From the NCBI GenBank assembly GCA_036723735.1, contig DAIMGT010000039.1, forward strand, positions 1 through 35,721: 35,721 nt of DNA. The letters run 5' to 3'. Of the stretch, positions 8,168 through 16,796 are shown piece by piece; the stretch's first letter is position 1; each line of letters opens with the position of its first letter. Source of the stretch: UBA4656 sp002405525 (lineage in GTDB: Bacteria > Pseudomonadota > Gammaproteobacteria > Xanthomonadales > Ahniellaceae). The position numbers were made by a program, and so were the translations under genes. The notes beneath the pieces are model-generated. The model ran no database searches, was not told where the DNA came from, and saw nothing but the letters and a program-made list of their open reading frames with translations.

Positions 8168-8803
8168 ATGCTCGAGCAGTTCGCCCAAGCCGAAAGCGTA
8201 TGGGATGGCGTACTGGCCTTCGTCAACTATCTGTTCGTCGGCGGTCCGGTGGTCATGCTGCCGCTGGTGGTGGCGGGCATCGTGCTGTGGGCCGCGCTCG
8301 GCTACCGCTGGGCACTGCTGCGCCGGGGCAGCCGCAAGAACGTCCGCGTGCTGATCCGGCGCGCGCAGGAGGGCCGTTCCAACCCGCCCAACGGCATCGT
8401 CGACGAGGCGATCGCGCGCGGGATCGCCATCGTCAGGGCGCCGCGTCCGCACCTGCGGCGCTTCCTCGACGAAGCCTTCGCCGACTACCAGCGCGACCTC
8501 AAGCGCTTGACGACGCTGGTCAACGTGCTGGTCGCCGTGGCGCCGCTGATGGGCCTGCTCGGCACCGTGATCGGCATGATCGAGACGTTCAATTCTCTCG
8601 GTGACATGACCTTCTATTCGCAGTCGGGCGGTATCGCGGCCGGCATCGCGACCGCACTGTTCACCACCCAGTTGGGCCTCGTGGTCGCCGTGCCCGGGGT
8701 GATCGCCAAGTCGCTGCTCGATCGACGCCAGTTCCAGATCGAGAACGACCTGGCGGCGATCAAGGACATCCTGCTCAGCGGCGGTTCGGAACAGCCCGCA
8801 TGA
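8168..8803 (+). CDS. exbB: ExbB-type proton channel subunit
   Basis: This 211-residue ExbB/TolQ-family inner-membrane protein has three membrane helices: about 20-46 (YLFVGGPVVMLPLVVAGIVL), about 118-142 (VLVAVAPLMGLLGTVIGMIE) and about 155-182 (GGIAAGIATALFTTQLGLVV). The conserved APLMGLLGTVIGMIETF segment and the TALFTTQLGL helix line the proton path. With ExbD and TonB it converts the proton-motive force into movement of TonB. It is the short companion of the TtpC-like protein just upstream. GGAG lies 8 bases before the ATG. Confidence 0.93.
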   Translation: MLEQFAQAESVWDGVLAFVNYLFVGGPVVMLPLVVAGIVLWAALGYRWALLRRGSRKNVRVLIRRAQEGRSNPPNGIVDEAIARGIAIVRAPRPHLRRFLDEAFADYQRDLKRLTTLVNVLVAVAPLMGLLGTVIGMIETFNSLGDMTFYSQSGGIAAGIATALFTTQLGLVVAVPGVIAKSLLDRRQFQIENDLAAIKDILLSGGSEQPA

Positions 8804-8858
8804 AGCCACCAGTCCACCCGATCCGCATCGTGCCCCGCACGGTGCAGGGAGCGCCCGC

Positions 8859-9269
8859 ATGATCCGCCGCGAACGCAAGACCACCGAAGCATCGGTCGAT
8901 CTCACCCCGATGATCGACATGACGTTCATCCTGCTGATTTTCTTCATGGTCGCCACGACCTTCCAGAAGGACCTGAAGATCGACATCAACCGGCCGGGCG
9001 CTTCCACCGGGCAGGTTGCTTCGACCAAGGCGATCAAGGTCTACGTCGACAAGCAGGGCCAGGCTTACCTCGACGGCGAGCCGGTCCAGGTGTGGGTGAT
9101 CCAGAGCCGGCTGCGCGACCTGCTCAAGGCGCAGTCGCAGAAGTCGGTGCTGGTGGTGACCGACGAGGCCGTGCCGTCCGGAAAGCTGGTCGAGGTCGTC
9201 GACCAGGCGCGTCTGGCCGGCGCCGAGGACATCGGCGTGGCCACCGGCGCCGAGGCCGGCGAGGGCTGA
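8859..9269 (+). CDS. exbD: ExbD-type proton channel subunit
   Basis: This 136-residue protein has a short cytoplasmic N-terminus and one membrane helix (residues about 15-35, DLTPMIDMTFILLIFFMVAT). The Asp in PMIDM is the protonatable residue needed for channel activity in the ExbD/TolR family. The rest is a periplasmic alpha/beta domain (KAIKVYVDKQGQAYLDGEPV, then SVLVVTDEAVPSGKLVEVVDQARLAGAEDIGVAT) typical of ExbD. A 55-base spacer without a gene separates it from exbB. It is 7 bases upstream of tonB. Confidence 0.94.
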   Translation: MIRRERKTTEASVDLTPMIDMTFILLIFFMVATTFQKDLKIDINRPGASTGQVASTKAIKVYVDKQGQAYLDGEPVQVWVIQSRLRDLLKAQSQKSVLVVTDEAVPSGKLVEVVDQARLAGAEDIGVATGAEAGEG

Positions 9270-9276
9270 TCACACC

Positions 9277-9921
9277 ATGGCTGCCCTGTCCGTGATCCCG
9301 GAATCGCTGCGCCGCCGCAGCATCGCGCTGGCTTCTGGCGCGTTCGGGTTCGCGCTGCTCGGTGCCTCCGTGGTGCTGATGAACGCCACTGCCGGCTTCC
9401 ACCGCAACGACGCCAACGCGTTCGGCACCACGGTGCAAGTCGAGCCGCGCGCGCGCCCCAAGCCGCCGCCGCAGGAAAAGCCCAAGCCGCCGCCGAAGCG
9501 CCAGCAGCGCGCGCGCGTGAATCCCATCGTCGGCCTGGAGTCGTCGTTGGCCGGACTCGACTTCGGCCTGCCGCAGTTCGAACAGGCCGGCCTCGATGCC
9601 GCCGCTGGCATCCTCGGCGAAGCCGGCGGCACGATGACCGACGACACGGTCGATTCGCCGCCGCGCCCGATCGTGCAGAACCCGATGCCCTATCCGCCGC
9701 GCGCCAAGGCGCAGGGCGTGACCGGCTACGTGCTGCTGTCCGTGCTGATCGGCCCGACCGGCCAGGTCGAGCGCGCCAAGGTGCTCGAATCCAACCCGCC
9801 CGGCGTGTTCGACGACGTCGCCGTGCAGGGCGTGCAGGGCTGGAAGTTCGAGCCCGCTTCCTACAAGGGCGAGGCGGTGCGCGTGTGGGCCACGCAACGT
9901 GTCCGCTTCGACCTCGGGTGA
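9277..9921 (+). CDS. tonB: TonB energy-transducing protein
   Basis: These 214 residues have an N-terminal signal-anchor helix at about 17-37 (ALASGAFGFALLGASVVLM) and a Pro/Lys-rich periplasm-spanning segment at about 57-80 (RPKPPPQEKPKPPPKRQQR). The C-terminal TonB domain at about 128-213 contains PMPYPPRAKAQGVTGYVLLSVLIGPTGQVERAKVLES and VQGWKFEPASYKGEAVRVWATQRVRFDL. This domain grips the TonB box of outer-membrane receptors, here presumably the one encoded at 11237-14386. The Pro-rich segment is short, as in TonB2-type proteins, which are thought to rely on TtpC to span the periplasm. The TPR gene starts 4 bases after the stop. Confidence 0.93.
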   Translation: MAALSVIPESLRRRSIALASGAFGFALLGASVVLMNATAGFHRNDANAFGTTVQVEPRARPKPPPQEKPKPPPKRQQRARVNPIVGLESSLAGLDFGLPQFEQAGLDAAAGILGEAGGTMTDDTVDSPPRPIVQNPMPYPPRAKAQGVTGYVLLSVLIGPTGQVERAKVLESNPPGVFDDVAVQGVQGWKFEPASYKGEAVRVWATQRVRFDLG

Positions 9922-9925
9922 CGCC

Positions 9926-11089
9926 ATGAGTTTCCTCGCCGCCCTCCGCGATGCGCTGCGCTACGCCTGCTTCGGGCTGCTACTGGCCGTCGCCACCGCG
10001 CAGGCGAAGAAGAACGAGGAGATCGACTGGCTGTCGGTGTCCGAGACCCTGCTGCGCGACGGCGCGCTCGACCGCGCCGATGCCGCGCTCGGCAACGTCG
10101 ACCCGGCCGCCGAGGGCGTCGACGGGGCCCGCTACTGGACCGTGCGTGGCCTGATCGCGATGGCGCGCAACCAGATGCCGGCCGCGGTCGAGGCCTTCGA
10201 GAAGGGCATCGCCGCCGGCACCGTGGACCCGCTGGTGCAGCTGTACCTGGCGCAGGCCTACTTCGCGCAGCAGGACTGGGCGCGCACCGTGGCCACCATC
10301 GAGCGCGCGGGCGATGCCCTCGGCGACATCGCCGGCGCGTGGTCGATGCGCGCCCACGCGCAGTGGATGCGCGGCGACCGCCAGCAGGCGCTCGACGTGC
10401 TGCGCGAGGCGACGCTGCGCTTTCCGGCCAACAACACCTTCACCCGCCGCCAGGTGTTCTACCTGATCGAGGCCGGGCTGTACCAGGACGCCTCCACGGT
10501 GGCGCGCGAGTTCGTGCGCCGCACCGACGTCGGCCCCGACGACTACGCGGCGATCGGCGCCGCGCTGCGCCGCGCGAAGAGCCTCGACGAATCGAAGAAG
10601 CTCCTCGAGTCCGCGCGCCTGCGCTGGCCCGACAACGACAACCTCGCCAAGGCGCTGGCCCAGACCTACCTCGACGCGAAGATGGAACTGGCCGCGGCGA
10701 ACCTGCTGTCCGAGGTCGCCGAGCGCGACCCCGCGCTGCTGACCGAGGCGGCCGAGCTGTACCGCCGCGCGGGCTTTCCGACGCGCGCCCTGGCGCTGAA
10801 CCAGCGCGTGCTCGATCCGCAGAAAAAACTGAAGCAGCGCGTCGGCATCCTGGCCGAACTGCGCCGGTTCGAGCAAATCGTCGCCATGGGCGACGCGCTC
10901 GCCCGCGCGCGCCTGCTCGACGACGAGGACGTGCGCTACGCGCTCGCCTACGCCACCTTCCGCGGCGGCGACTTCGACGGCGCCGAACGCCACCTCGCCG
11001 CGCTGCGCCGCCCGGACCTGTTCCGCAAGGCCACGGAGCTGCGCAAGATCATGAGCGACTGCGTCGACGCGCGCTGGACCTGCGTGTGA
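9926..11089 (+). CDS. periplasmic TPR-repeat protein of the TonB operon
   Basis: The 387-residue protein has a signal peptide (MSFLAALRDALRYACFGLLLAVATAQA-KK). Its body is an array of helical hairpins with TPR spacing, for example YWTVRGLIAMARNQMPAAVEAFEKGIAAG, PLVQLYLAQAYFAQQDWARTVATIERAG and AWSMRAHAQWMRGDRQQALDVLREATLRFP. It ends with two cysteines (DCVDARWTCV). A TPR protein is the usual last member of DUF3450-TtpC-ExbB-ExbD-TonB operons, where it is thought to help the complex, but its mechanism is unknown. I chose the ATG at 9926 because it gives a signal peptide and lies 4 bases after the tonB stop. An in-frame ATG at 9899 would overlap tonB. Confidence 0.85.
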   Translation: MSFLAALRDALRYACFGLLLAVATAQAKKNEEIDWLSVSETLLRDGALDRADAALGNVDPAAEGVDGARYWTVRGLIAMARNQMPAAVEAFEKGIAAGTVDPLVQLYLAQAYFAQQDWARTVATIERAGDALGDIAGAWSMRAHAQWMRGDRQQALDVLREATLRFPANNTFTRRQVFYLIEAGLYQDASTVAREFVRRTDVGPDDYAAIGAALRRAKSLDESKKLLESARLRWPDNDNLAKALAQTYLDAKMELAAANLLSEVAERDPALLTEAAELYRRAGFPTRALALNQRVLDPQKKLKQRVGILAELRRFEQIVAMGDALARARLLDDEDVRYALAYATFRGGDFDGAERHLAALRRPDLFRKATELRKIMSDCVDARWTCV

Positions 11090-11106
11090 TGCGCCAGCGA
11101 ACCTCC

Positions 11107-11191
11107 GTAGGAGCGCGCTTGCGCGCGGCCGCAGCAGCGGAGGCTTGCGGCAGGGAATGGTTGCCGCGGTCGCGCGCGAGCGCGCACCTAC
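11107..11191. repeat. REP doublet (BIME-like) between the TPR gene and the receptor gene
   Basis: Two 26-base arms, 11107-11132 and 11166-11191, are inverted copies matching at 23 of 26 positions, with a 33-base spacer. The left arm begins GTAGGAGCGCGC and the right arm ends CGCACCTAC, the classic ends of this REP family. Its position directly after the TPR stop makes it the likely 3' end of the TonB operon transcript, so the receptor gene may have its own promoter in the 45 bases before 11237. Confidence 0.8.
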
Positions 11192-11236
11192 ATCGGCCGC
11201 GCCCGTGCGGCGCAGCCCGATCGGAACCCTGACCCC

Positions 11237-14200
11237 ATGAACCGCACCCTCGGAACCCTCGCCGCGCTGGCGCTCGCCGTGCGCGCCGCGCTGGCGGCCA
11301 GCCCGGCTGAACTCAACGTCGTCGCTTTCGACGGCGAGACGCCGCTGGCCGCCGCGATCGTCGAAGTCGACGGCGACGCGATCGGCGCCACCAACGCCGA
11401 CGGCACCGCCCAGCTGCAACTGCAGCCCGGCAAGCGCGTCATCGTGCTGCGGCGCGACGGCGCCGAACTGCTGCGCTACGAGATCGAGGTCGCCGAGGGC
11501 GAGAACGCGGAACTGATCGCCACCCTGCGCGACGGCGCCGAACCTTCGGTGCAGGTCGAGTCGTCGCTGGGCGCGCGCGAGACGCGCGCGGCCGCCGCGC
11601 CGACCGCCGCCGCCGACGGCCCGCCGGGCACCCTGCGCGGGCGCATCGTCAGCTCCGAGAACGGCGCGCCGATCGCCAACGCGCGGGTGTTCGTGTCCGG
11701 CACGCCGCTGGATCTGCGCACCGACGCCGACGGGCGCTTCGAGGCCCGACTGCCGCCGGGCACCTACGCAATCTCGGTGATCGCCGCCGACTACGCCGCG
11801 CAGACCCTCGAAGGCCTCGCGATCGCGGCCGAGCAGGCCACCACGCGCGACGTCGAACTGACGCCCGCCGGCCTCGAACTGCCCGAGTTCGTGGTGCTGG
11901 AACCCTATGTGCAGGGCTCGCTGGCGTCGTTCGTGGAGGAAAAGCGCGAATCCTTCGCGGTGGCCGAGGTGCTCGGCATCGAGCAGATCTCGCGCGCCGG
12001 CGACTCCGACGTCGCGGGCGCCCTGCGCCGCGTCACGGGGCTCACCCTGGTCGACGGCAAGTACGTCTACGTGCGCGGCCTGGGCGAACGCTATTCGTCG
12101 GTGCTGCTCAACGGGGCGCCGGTGCCCTCGCCCGATCCAAGCCGCCGCGTGGTGCCCCTCGACCTGTTCCCGGTCGAGATCCTGTCCGGCGTGGTGATTC
12201 AGAAGTCGTTCTCGGCCGAGATGCCGGGCGAGTTCGGCGGCGGCACGATCCAGTTGCGCACCAAGGGCATCCCGGAGGAATTCTTCCTCAAGGTCCAGGT
12301 CGGCCAGGGTTGGGGTGAGGGCACGACCTTCGAGGACGGCCTGCGCTACCGCGCCGGGACGCAGGACTGGACCGGGTTCGACCAGACACGCGGCATTCCG
12401 GATTCGATCATCGAGGCGAACGCGCGGTTCGGCCGACTGCTGGTGCAGACGCCGTTCTCCGAAGGCCTGACGCCGGACGAGATCCAGGCCATCGGGCGCG
12501 ACCTCGCCGGCCAGGGATTCGATGTCACGCCGCAGAAGATCGGCACCAACGGCTCTTTCACCCTCGGCGTCGGCGACGCGTTCGATCTCGGCGAGGACTG
12601 GCGCCTCGGCTATGTGCACTCGACCCGCTATAGCCAGGGCTGGGACACCACCGACGACGACCTGCGGCGCAAGTACGCCTTCGTGGCGGAAGGCGAACCG
12701 CTCACCCCGGTCACCGATTTCGTGCGCAGCAAGACGGAGCGCTCGATCGACCTCTCGGGATTCCTCGCGCTGGGCGTCGAGTACGGCGACGACCACAGGC
12801 TCATCTCGACCACCACCCTGGTCCGGCAGACCATCGACACCGCGCAGGTCGATGAAGGTCTCGACATCACCGAGAGCATCTCGCGCTTCTTCTTCCTCGA
12901 ATGGGAGGAGAACGCGCTGCTCTCGCAGCAGTTCAACGGCGAGCACCGTTTTCCCGGCCTGATGGATCTCGGCCTCGACTGGAACTGGACCCGCGCGCGC
13001 GCCACCCGAGCCAGCCCGAACACCCGCGAGTACCGCTATGTCCAGCTGGAGAACGACGGCCCGTTCTCGTTCAGCACCACGTCCGACGCGAACGCGATCA
13101 CGTTCAGCGAACTGACCGACGAGTCGACCAGTCATGGATTGAACCTGAATCTGCCGATCGTCATCGCCGACGCGCACACCCTCACCGTGCTCGGCGGCGC
13201 GACGAAACTGGACCGCGACCGCGACGCCGAGGTGCGGCGCTACAACTTCACCGGCAGCGCGCCCGCGGGTTCGCCGCCGGGCTTCCGCGAGCAGGGGCTC
13301 GACGACATTCTCGCCCCCGGCAACATCGCGCCCGACCGCTTCTTCGTGCGCGAGGTGTCGCGCAACTCCGACGCCTACGTGGCGCTGCAGGAGCTGGAAG
13401 CCGCCTACCTGACCCTGGACTGGATGTGGGCCGACGTGCTGCGCCTGACGCTGGGCGCGCGCGACGAGTCGAACCTGCAGGAGGTCCGCACCTTCAGCCT
13501 GGTCAACCCGAGCCAGGTCGACAGCGAGGCTTCGATCCAGAGCAGCGACCTGCTGCCGTCCGCCTCCGCGACCTGGTTCATCGATGAGGACTCGCAGCTG
13601 CGCCTGATCTACGCCGAGACGGTTTCGCGGCCCGACTTCCGTGAACTGTCGACCTCGCCGTTCATCGATCCGTTGATCGACACCACGTCGATCGGCAACC
13701 CGGACCTGGTGCCGGCAGCGATCAAGAACCTCGATGTCCGCTACGAGTACTACTTTTCCCCGACCGAAACCTTCTCGGTCGCGGTGTTCGCCAAGGACTT
13801 CACCAACCCGATCGAGCGCATCCAGTCGCCCGCCACCGGCGACGTGGTGACCTACGAGAACGTGCCCGCGGCCACGCTGTACGGGATCGAGTTCGACCTC
13901 TACAAGTCGCTGGATTTCGTCGATGGCTGGGAGTGGCTGGATCGCGGCTGGCTGGGCCGGGTGCCGTGGTCGGAGATCTTCGTCGGCGCCAACTACGCAC
14001 GCATCGAATCCGACGTGGAGCTGACCCGCGAGACCGCCGGCATCTCCACCAACCTCGAGCGCCCGCTGCAGGGCCAGTCGCCGTACGTCGCCAACCTGCA
14101 GGTCGGTTGGCAGCCGGAGGACGGCGAATCCGAGGCCACCCTGCTCTACACGGTGGCCGGACGCCGGATTTCCGAGGTCGGCGTGTTCGGCATCCCCGAC

Positions 14201-14386
14201 GTCTTCGAGGAGCCGGCCGGCCAGCTCGACGTCGTGTTTGCGCGCGACCTTTGGACCGACTGGAAGTTGAAAGTCCGCCTGCGAAATCTCCTCGACCCGA
14301 CGATCGAATTCACGGTCGGCGAGCAGTTGCGCCGCCAGTACAAGCGCGGTCGCGAGGTCGCGATCACGCTTGAATGGTCGCCCTGA
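11237..14386 (+). CDS. TonB-dependent outer-membrane receptor with two N-terminal regulatory-like domains
   Basis: This 1049-residue protein starts with a signal peptide (MNRTLGTLAALALAVRAALA). Two Ig-like/carboxypeptidase-regulatory-like domains follow, at about 25-95 and 133-210 (TLRGRIVSSENGAPIANARVFVSG). A TonB-box-like stretch, EFVVLEPYV, sits at about 216-225. The plug domain (about 235-355) has SDVAGALRRVTGLTLVDGKYVYVRGLGERY and GTIQLRTKG, and a beta-barrel runs to the end (EVAITLEWSP). The GLGERYSSVLLNGAPVPSPDPSRR plug motif belongs to the large Oar/CirA-like receptor group, whose ligands are mostly unknown. The gene follows its own energising operon, so it is probably the main client of that TonB. 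The ligand cannot be read from the sequence. The gene ends in a REP-like hairpin. Confidence 0.93.
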   Translation: MNRTLGTLAALALAVRAALAASPAELNVVAFDGETPLAAAIVEVDGDAIGATNADGTAQLQLQPGKRVIVLRRDGAELLRYEIEVAEGENAELIATLRDGAEPSVQVESSLGARETRAAAAPTAAADGPPGTLRGRIVSSENGAPIANARVFVSGTPLDLRTDADGRFEARLPPGTYAISVIAADYAAQTLEGLAIAAEQATTRDVELTPAGLELPEFVVLEPYVQGSLASFVEEKRESFAVAEVLGIEQISRAGDSDVAGALRRVTGLTLVDGKYVYVRGLGERYSSVLLNGAPVPSPDPSRRVVPLDLFPVEILSGVVIQKSFSAEMPGEFGGGTIQLRTKGIPEEFFLKVQVGQGWGEGTTFEDGLRYRAGTQDWTGFDQTRGIPDSIIEANARFGRLLVQTPFSEGLTPDEIQAIGRDLAGQGFDVTPQKIGTNGSFTLGVGDAFDLGEDWRLGYVHSTRYSQGWDTTDDDLRRKYAFVAEGEPLTPVTDFVRSKTERSIDLSGFLALGVEYGDDHRLISTTTLVRQTIDTAQVDEGLDITESISRFFFLEWEENALLSQQFNGEHRFPGLMDLGLDWNWTRARATRASPNTREYRYVQLENDGPFSFSTTSDANAITFSELTDESTSHGLNLNLPIVIADAHTLTVLGGATKLDRDRDAEVRRYNFTGSAPAGSPPGFREQGLDDILAPGNIAPDRFFVREVSRNSDAYVALQELEAAYLTLDWMWADVLRLTLGARDESNLQEVRTFSLVNPSQVDSEASIQSSDLLPSASATWFIDEDSQLRLIYAETVSRPDFRELSTSPFIDPLIDTTSIGNPDLVPAAIKNLDVRYEYYFSPTETFSVAVFAKDFTNPIERIQSPATGDVVTYENVPAATLYGIEFDLYKSLDFVDGWEWLDRGWLGRVPWSEIFVGANYARIESDVELTRETAGISTNLERPLQGQSPYVANLQVGWQPEDGESEATLLYTVAGRRISEVGVFGIPDVFEEPAGQLDVVFARDLWTDWKLKVRLRNLLDPTIEFTVGEQLRRQYKRGREVAITLEWSP

Positions 14387-14463
14387 GAGGTGGTGCGAAC
14401 ACAGCCTCTCGGACAGGCCATGGATGGCCCGCGCGCGGGTCGTGCACGCCAGTGCATGATTCG

Positions 14464-14500
14464 CGGGAGCGAGTCCGGCCCAGTGCCGGACTCGCGACCG
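14464..14500 (+). repeat. single REP-like palindrome, also a likely 3' end for the receptor gene
   Basis: The head GGGAGCGAG, an 11-bp perfect stem (14469-14479 with 14485-14495), a 5-base loop and the tail CGCGACCG match the REP family seen elsewhere in this window. It lies about 80 bases after the receptor stop. No U-tract follows. Confidence 0.7.
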
Positions 14501-14663
14501 GAAAGCTCCATCGGGTGTGGGTTCTTTCATCGGCGCCGAGGGCGGCTGTCACTTCGCGGAAACATATCCGCAATCCCCGCGAAACCGCGCCGCACCATGA
14601 TTTGCGCCCGGCCAGCCGTCGGCGCCGGTGCTGCTTCCCTCCACTGATTCTCGAGGAATCCCC

Positions 14664-16439
14664 ATGAGACTCGACACCCTCAGGCGCGCTGCGCTCGCGG
14701 CGCTGGTCCTCGGCGGCGCGGCCGCCGCCCCCGCGCAGGCGGCCTTCATCGTCAGCGAAGCGTCCGTCGACGGCAGCTGGTTCAATGCCAGCCAGGCCGG
14801 CCGCGGCGCGCTGGTCGACTACATCCCGACCGGCGGCTCCAATGGCGTGCTGTTCACCGCCCTGTACACCTTCGATACCACCGGACAGCCGGTGTGGCTC
14901 ACCGTGCAGGGCAACGTGGTCGAAGGCCAGTTCGCGTTCACCAGCGTGCCGGTCTTCCGCACCACCGGGGGCGCGTTCGCGACCCAGTCGCCGGCGGTGC
15001 AGGGCACCCAGGTCGGTACCGCCAGCATCACGTTCAACAGCTGCGAGGACCTGCGCGTCTCGCTGAACCTGACCACCGCCGGGTTGCCGAACCTGCCCGC
15101 CAACCAGCAGGTGGACCTGCAGTTCTCGCGCGGCGGGCTGGCCGGCGCGCAGTGCGTTTACACGCAGCCCTTCAGCGCCTGCCCGGCCGGGACCACGGCG
15201 GTGACCGGCCAGGCGCGCACCTGCCGTCTCACCGGGACCCTGAACCAGACCGTGCGCCTGTCCAACAGCGCCACCTACCTGCTCGACGGCAAGGTCAACA
15301 TCGGCACCCCGCTGCAGCAGAACCAGGCGCCGACCCAGACCGGCACCCTGATCGTCGAGCCGGGCACCCTGATCCGCGGCGCTGGCGGTTCGCTGGACTT
15401 CCTGGTGATCAATCCGGGCTCGCGGATCTTCGCCGAAGGCACGCCTGCCGCCCCGATCGTGTTCACGGGCCCGACCGAAACCTCCGGTTCGTGGGGTGGC
15501 GTGGTGGTTGCGGGACTGGCGACCAACAACAACGCCAGCATCCCGGGCGGCACGGCGGCCTTCGAGGCCGATCCGACCCTGGTCTGGGGCGGCAACAACG
15601 ACCAGGACTCGTCGGGCGTGATGCGCTTCGTGCAGATCCGCAGCGCCGGTTCGGTGATCTCGGCCAACGTCGAGCTGAATTCGCTCACCCTGGGCTCGGT
15701 CGGCGCGGGGACCGTGCTGGAGTACATCCAGGTCCACAACGGGCTCGACGACGGCTTCGAGTTCTTCGGCGGCGCGGTCAACGGCAAGTACCTCGTGGTG
15801 ACCCAGGGCAACGACGACGGCCTTGATTTCGACGTCGGCGGCTACCGCGGCAGCATCCAGTACGCCTACGTGCAGGCCGGCAGCAATGCCGACACGGCGG
15901 ACGGCTCCTGCGTGGAGTCGGACAACAACGCGCAGTCGCTGAATGCGACCCCGCGTGCCCGTCCGCGCGTCGCCAACCTGACCTGCGTGGGCAACGCCGC
16001 GGCGCCGAACTTCCGCCGCCAGCTGCGCATCCGGCGCGGCTCCGCCGGCGACTACTTCAACCTGGTGGTGGCGCAGCAGCCCTCGGGCGAGTGCCTGACC
16101 GTGTTCGACACCGCGACGTTCGACCAGATCACGGCCGGTGCGCTCACCATCCAGGGCTCTTCCCTGCTCGGCTGCGCGACCAACTTCGCCGGCAGCGACG
16201 CCGCCAACACCACCCTGGTGACCAACTGGTTCAATGGCGGGACGGGCAACAACACCGGCGCGCTCACCGGCAACATCAGCGGCCGTATCCCGGCGGTTGG
16301 CGGCGCGCTCGACGGGACCGCGGTGGCACCGCCGATCGGCGGCTTGTTCGATCGCGTGAGCTATCGCGGCGCGTTCGGCCCCGTGCCGTTCCGCGACTGG
16401 ACCGCGGGCTGGACCTACCCGGGCTCCATCCGTCCGTAA
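14664..16439 (+). CDS. secreted beta-helix-like protein paired with the TonB receptor
   Basis: The 591-residue protein has a signal peptide (MRLDTLRRAALAALVLGGAAAAPAQA-AF). The N-terminal domain, at about 18-170, contains GSWFNASQAGRGALVDYIPT and TFDTTGQPVWLTVQG. This W(F/Y)N-x-x-(Q)-(S/A)-G-x-G pattern recurs in secreted proteins of Xanthomonadales. From about residue 190 on, the chain looks like a right-handed beta-helix (YLLDGKVNIGTPL, GTLIVEPGTLIRGAGG, GSWGGVVVAG, EYIQVHNGLDDGFEFFGG, GNDDGLDFDVGGYRGSIQYA). Similar proteins are found beside large TonB receptors in Bacteroidota and marine gammaproteobacteria, where they are suspected ligand-handling partners; I infer the same here. The start at 14664 is set by GAGGAA 7-12 bases upstream and by the signal peptide. 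A strong terminator follows. Confidence 0.75.
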   Translation: MRLDTLRRAALAALVLGGAAAAPAQAAFIVSEASVDGSWFNASQAGRGALVDYIPTGGSNGVLFTALYTFDTTGQPVWLTVQGNVVEGQFAFTSVPVFRTTGGAFATQSPAVQGTQVGTASITFNSCEDLRVSLNLTTAGLPNLPANQQVDLQFSRGGLAGAQCVYTQPFSACPAGTTAVTGQARTCRLTGTLNQTVRLSNSATYLLDGKVNIGTPLQQNQAPTQTGTLIVEPGTLIRGAGGSLDFLVINPGSRIFAEGTPAAPIVFTGPTETSGSWGGVVVAGLATNNNASIPGGTAAFEADPTLVWGGNNDQDSSGVMRFVQIRSAGSVISANVELNSLTLGSVGAGTVLEYIQVHNGLDDGFEFFGGAVNGKYLVVTQGNDDGLDFDVGGYRGSIQYAYVQAGSNADTADGSCVESDNNAQSLNATPRARPRVANLTCVGNAAAPNFRRQLRIRRGSAGDYFNLVVAQQPSGECLTVFDTATFDQITAGALTIQGSSLLGCATNFAGSDAANTTLVTNWFNGGTGNNTGALTGNISGRIPAVGGALDGTAVAPPIGGLFDRVSYRGAFGPVPFRDWTAGWTYPGSIRP

Positions 16440-16502
16440 GCTTTCCGCGCAGGGCGGCGATCGCCGATCCGCGCCGCGGCCATCAGCGGTGATCGATGTG
16501 GC

Positions 16503-16535
16503 AAGGGCCGTCGGCGACGACGGCCCTTCGGTTTT
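16503..16535 (+). terminator. intrinsic terminator after the beta-helix protein gene
   Basis: A perfect 11-bp stem (16503-16513 AAGGGCCGTCG with 16518-16528) with a GCGA tetraloop is followed by CGGTTTT. This is a textbook Rho-independent terminator, 64 bases after the stop codon at 16439. Confidence 0.9.
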
Positions 16536-16796
16536 CCGGCGGACGCGCGCGCAGCGGCGCGCGGCGCGCACGCCGCTCGCGCTGCGCGGCAGTCGGCAGC
16601 GCCGGTCACCGATCGCGCCGCACGCGGCACGTCAAGACAGCGCGTGCCGACGGTGTCTGCGGCAAACCTCGGGCTGTCGCGAATCTGCGGGAACGGCGCG
16701 CGCCCCCTCATCTCCGCGGCAGTCGGCAGTCCCCCTCGTTGATCGTGCCGCACTCAACGATTCACAGCGCGTGCAGTTCCGCTGCGCTGTCGCAGA
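16536..16796. repeat. convergent intergenic region with a degenerate tandem duplication
   Basis: Between the terminator and the 3' end of acr3 lies a diverged direct repeat with a period of 130 bases. GCGGCAGTCGGCAG occurs at 16586-16599 and again at 16716-16729. Each copy is followed, after exactly 11 variable bases, by GATCGYGCCGCAC (16611-16623 and 16741-16753). Further shared pieces (ACAGCGCGTGC, GCTGTCGC) follow each copy. I see no gene here and cannot name the element. Confidence 0.55.

Noticed and set aside
9980..14530. Very long open frame (about 1500 codons) on the minus strand opposite the TPR and TonB-receptor genes
   Set aside because: It is antisense to well-supported genes. Long stop-free antisense frames are expected when third positions are mostly G or C, and its product is low-complexity Arg/Ala/Gly/Val without any domain.
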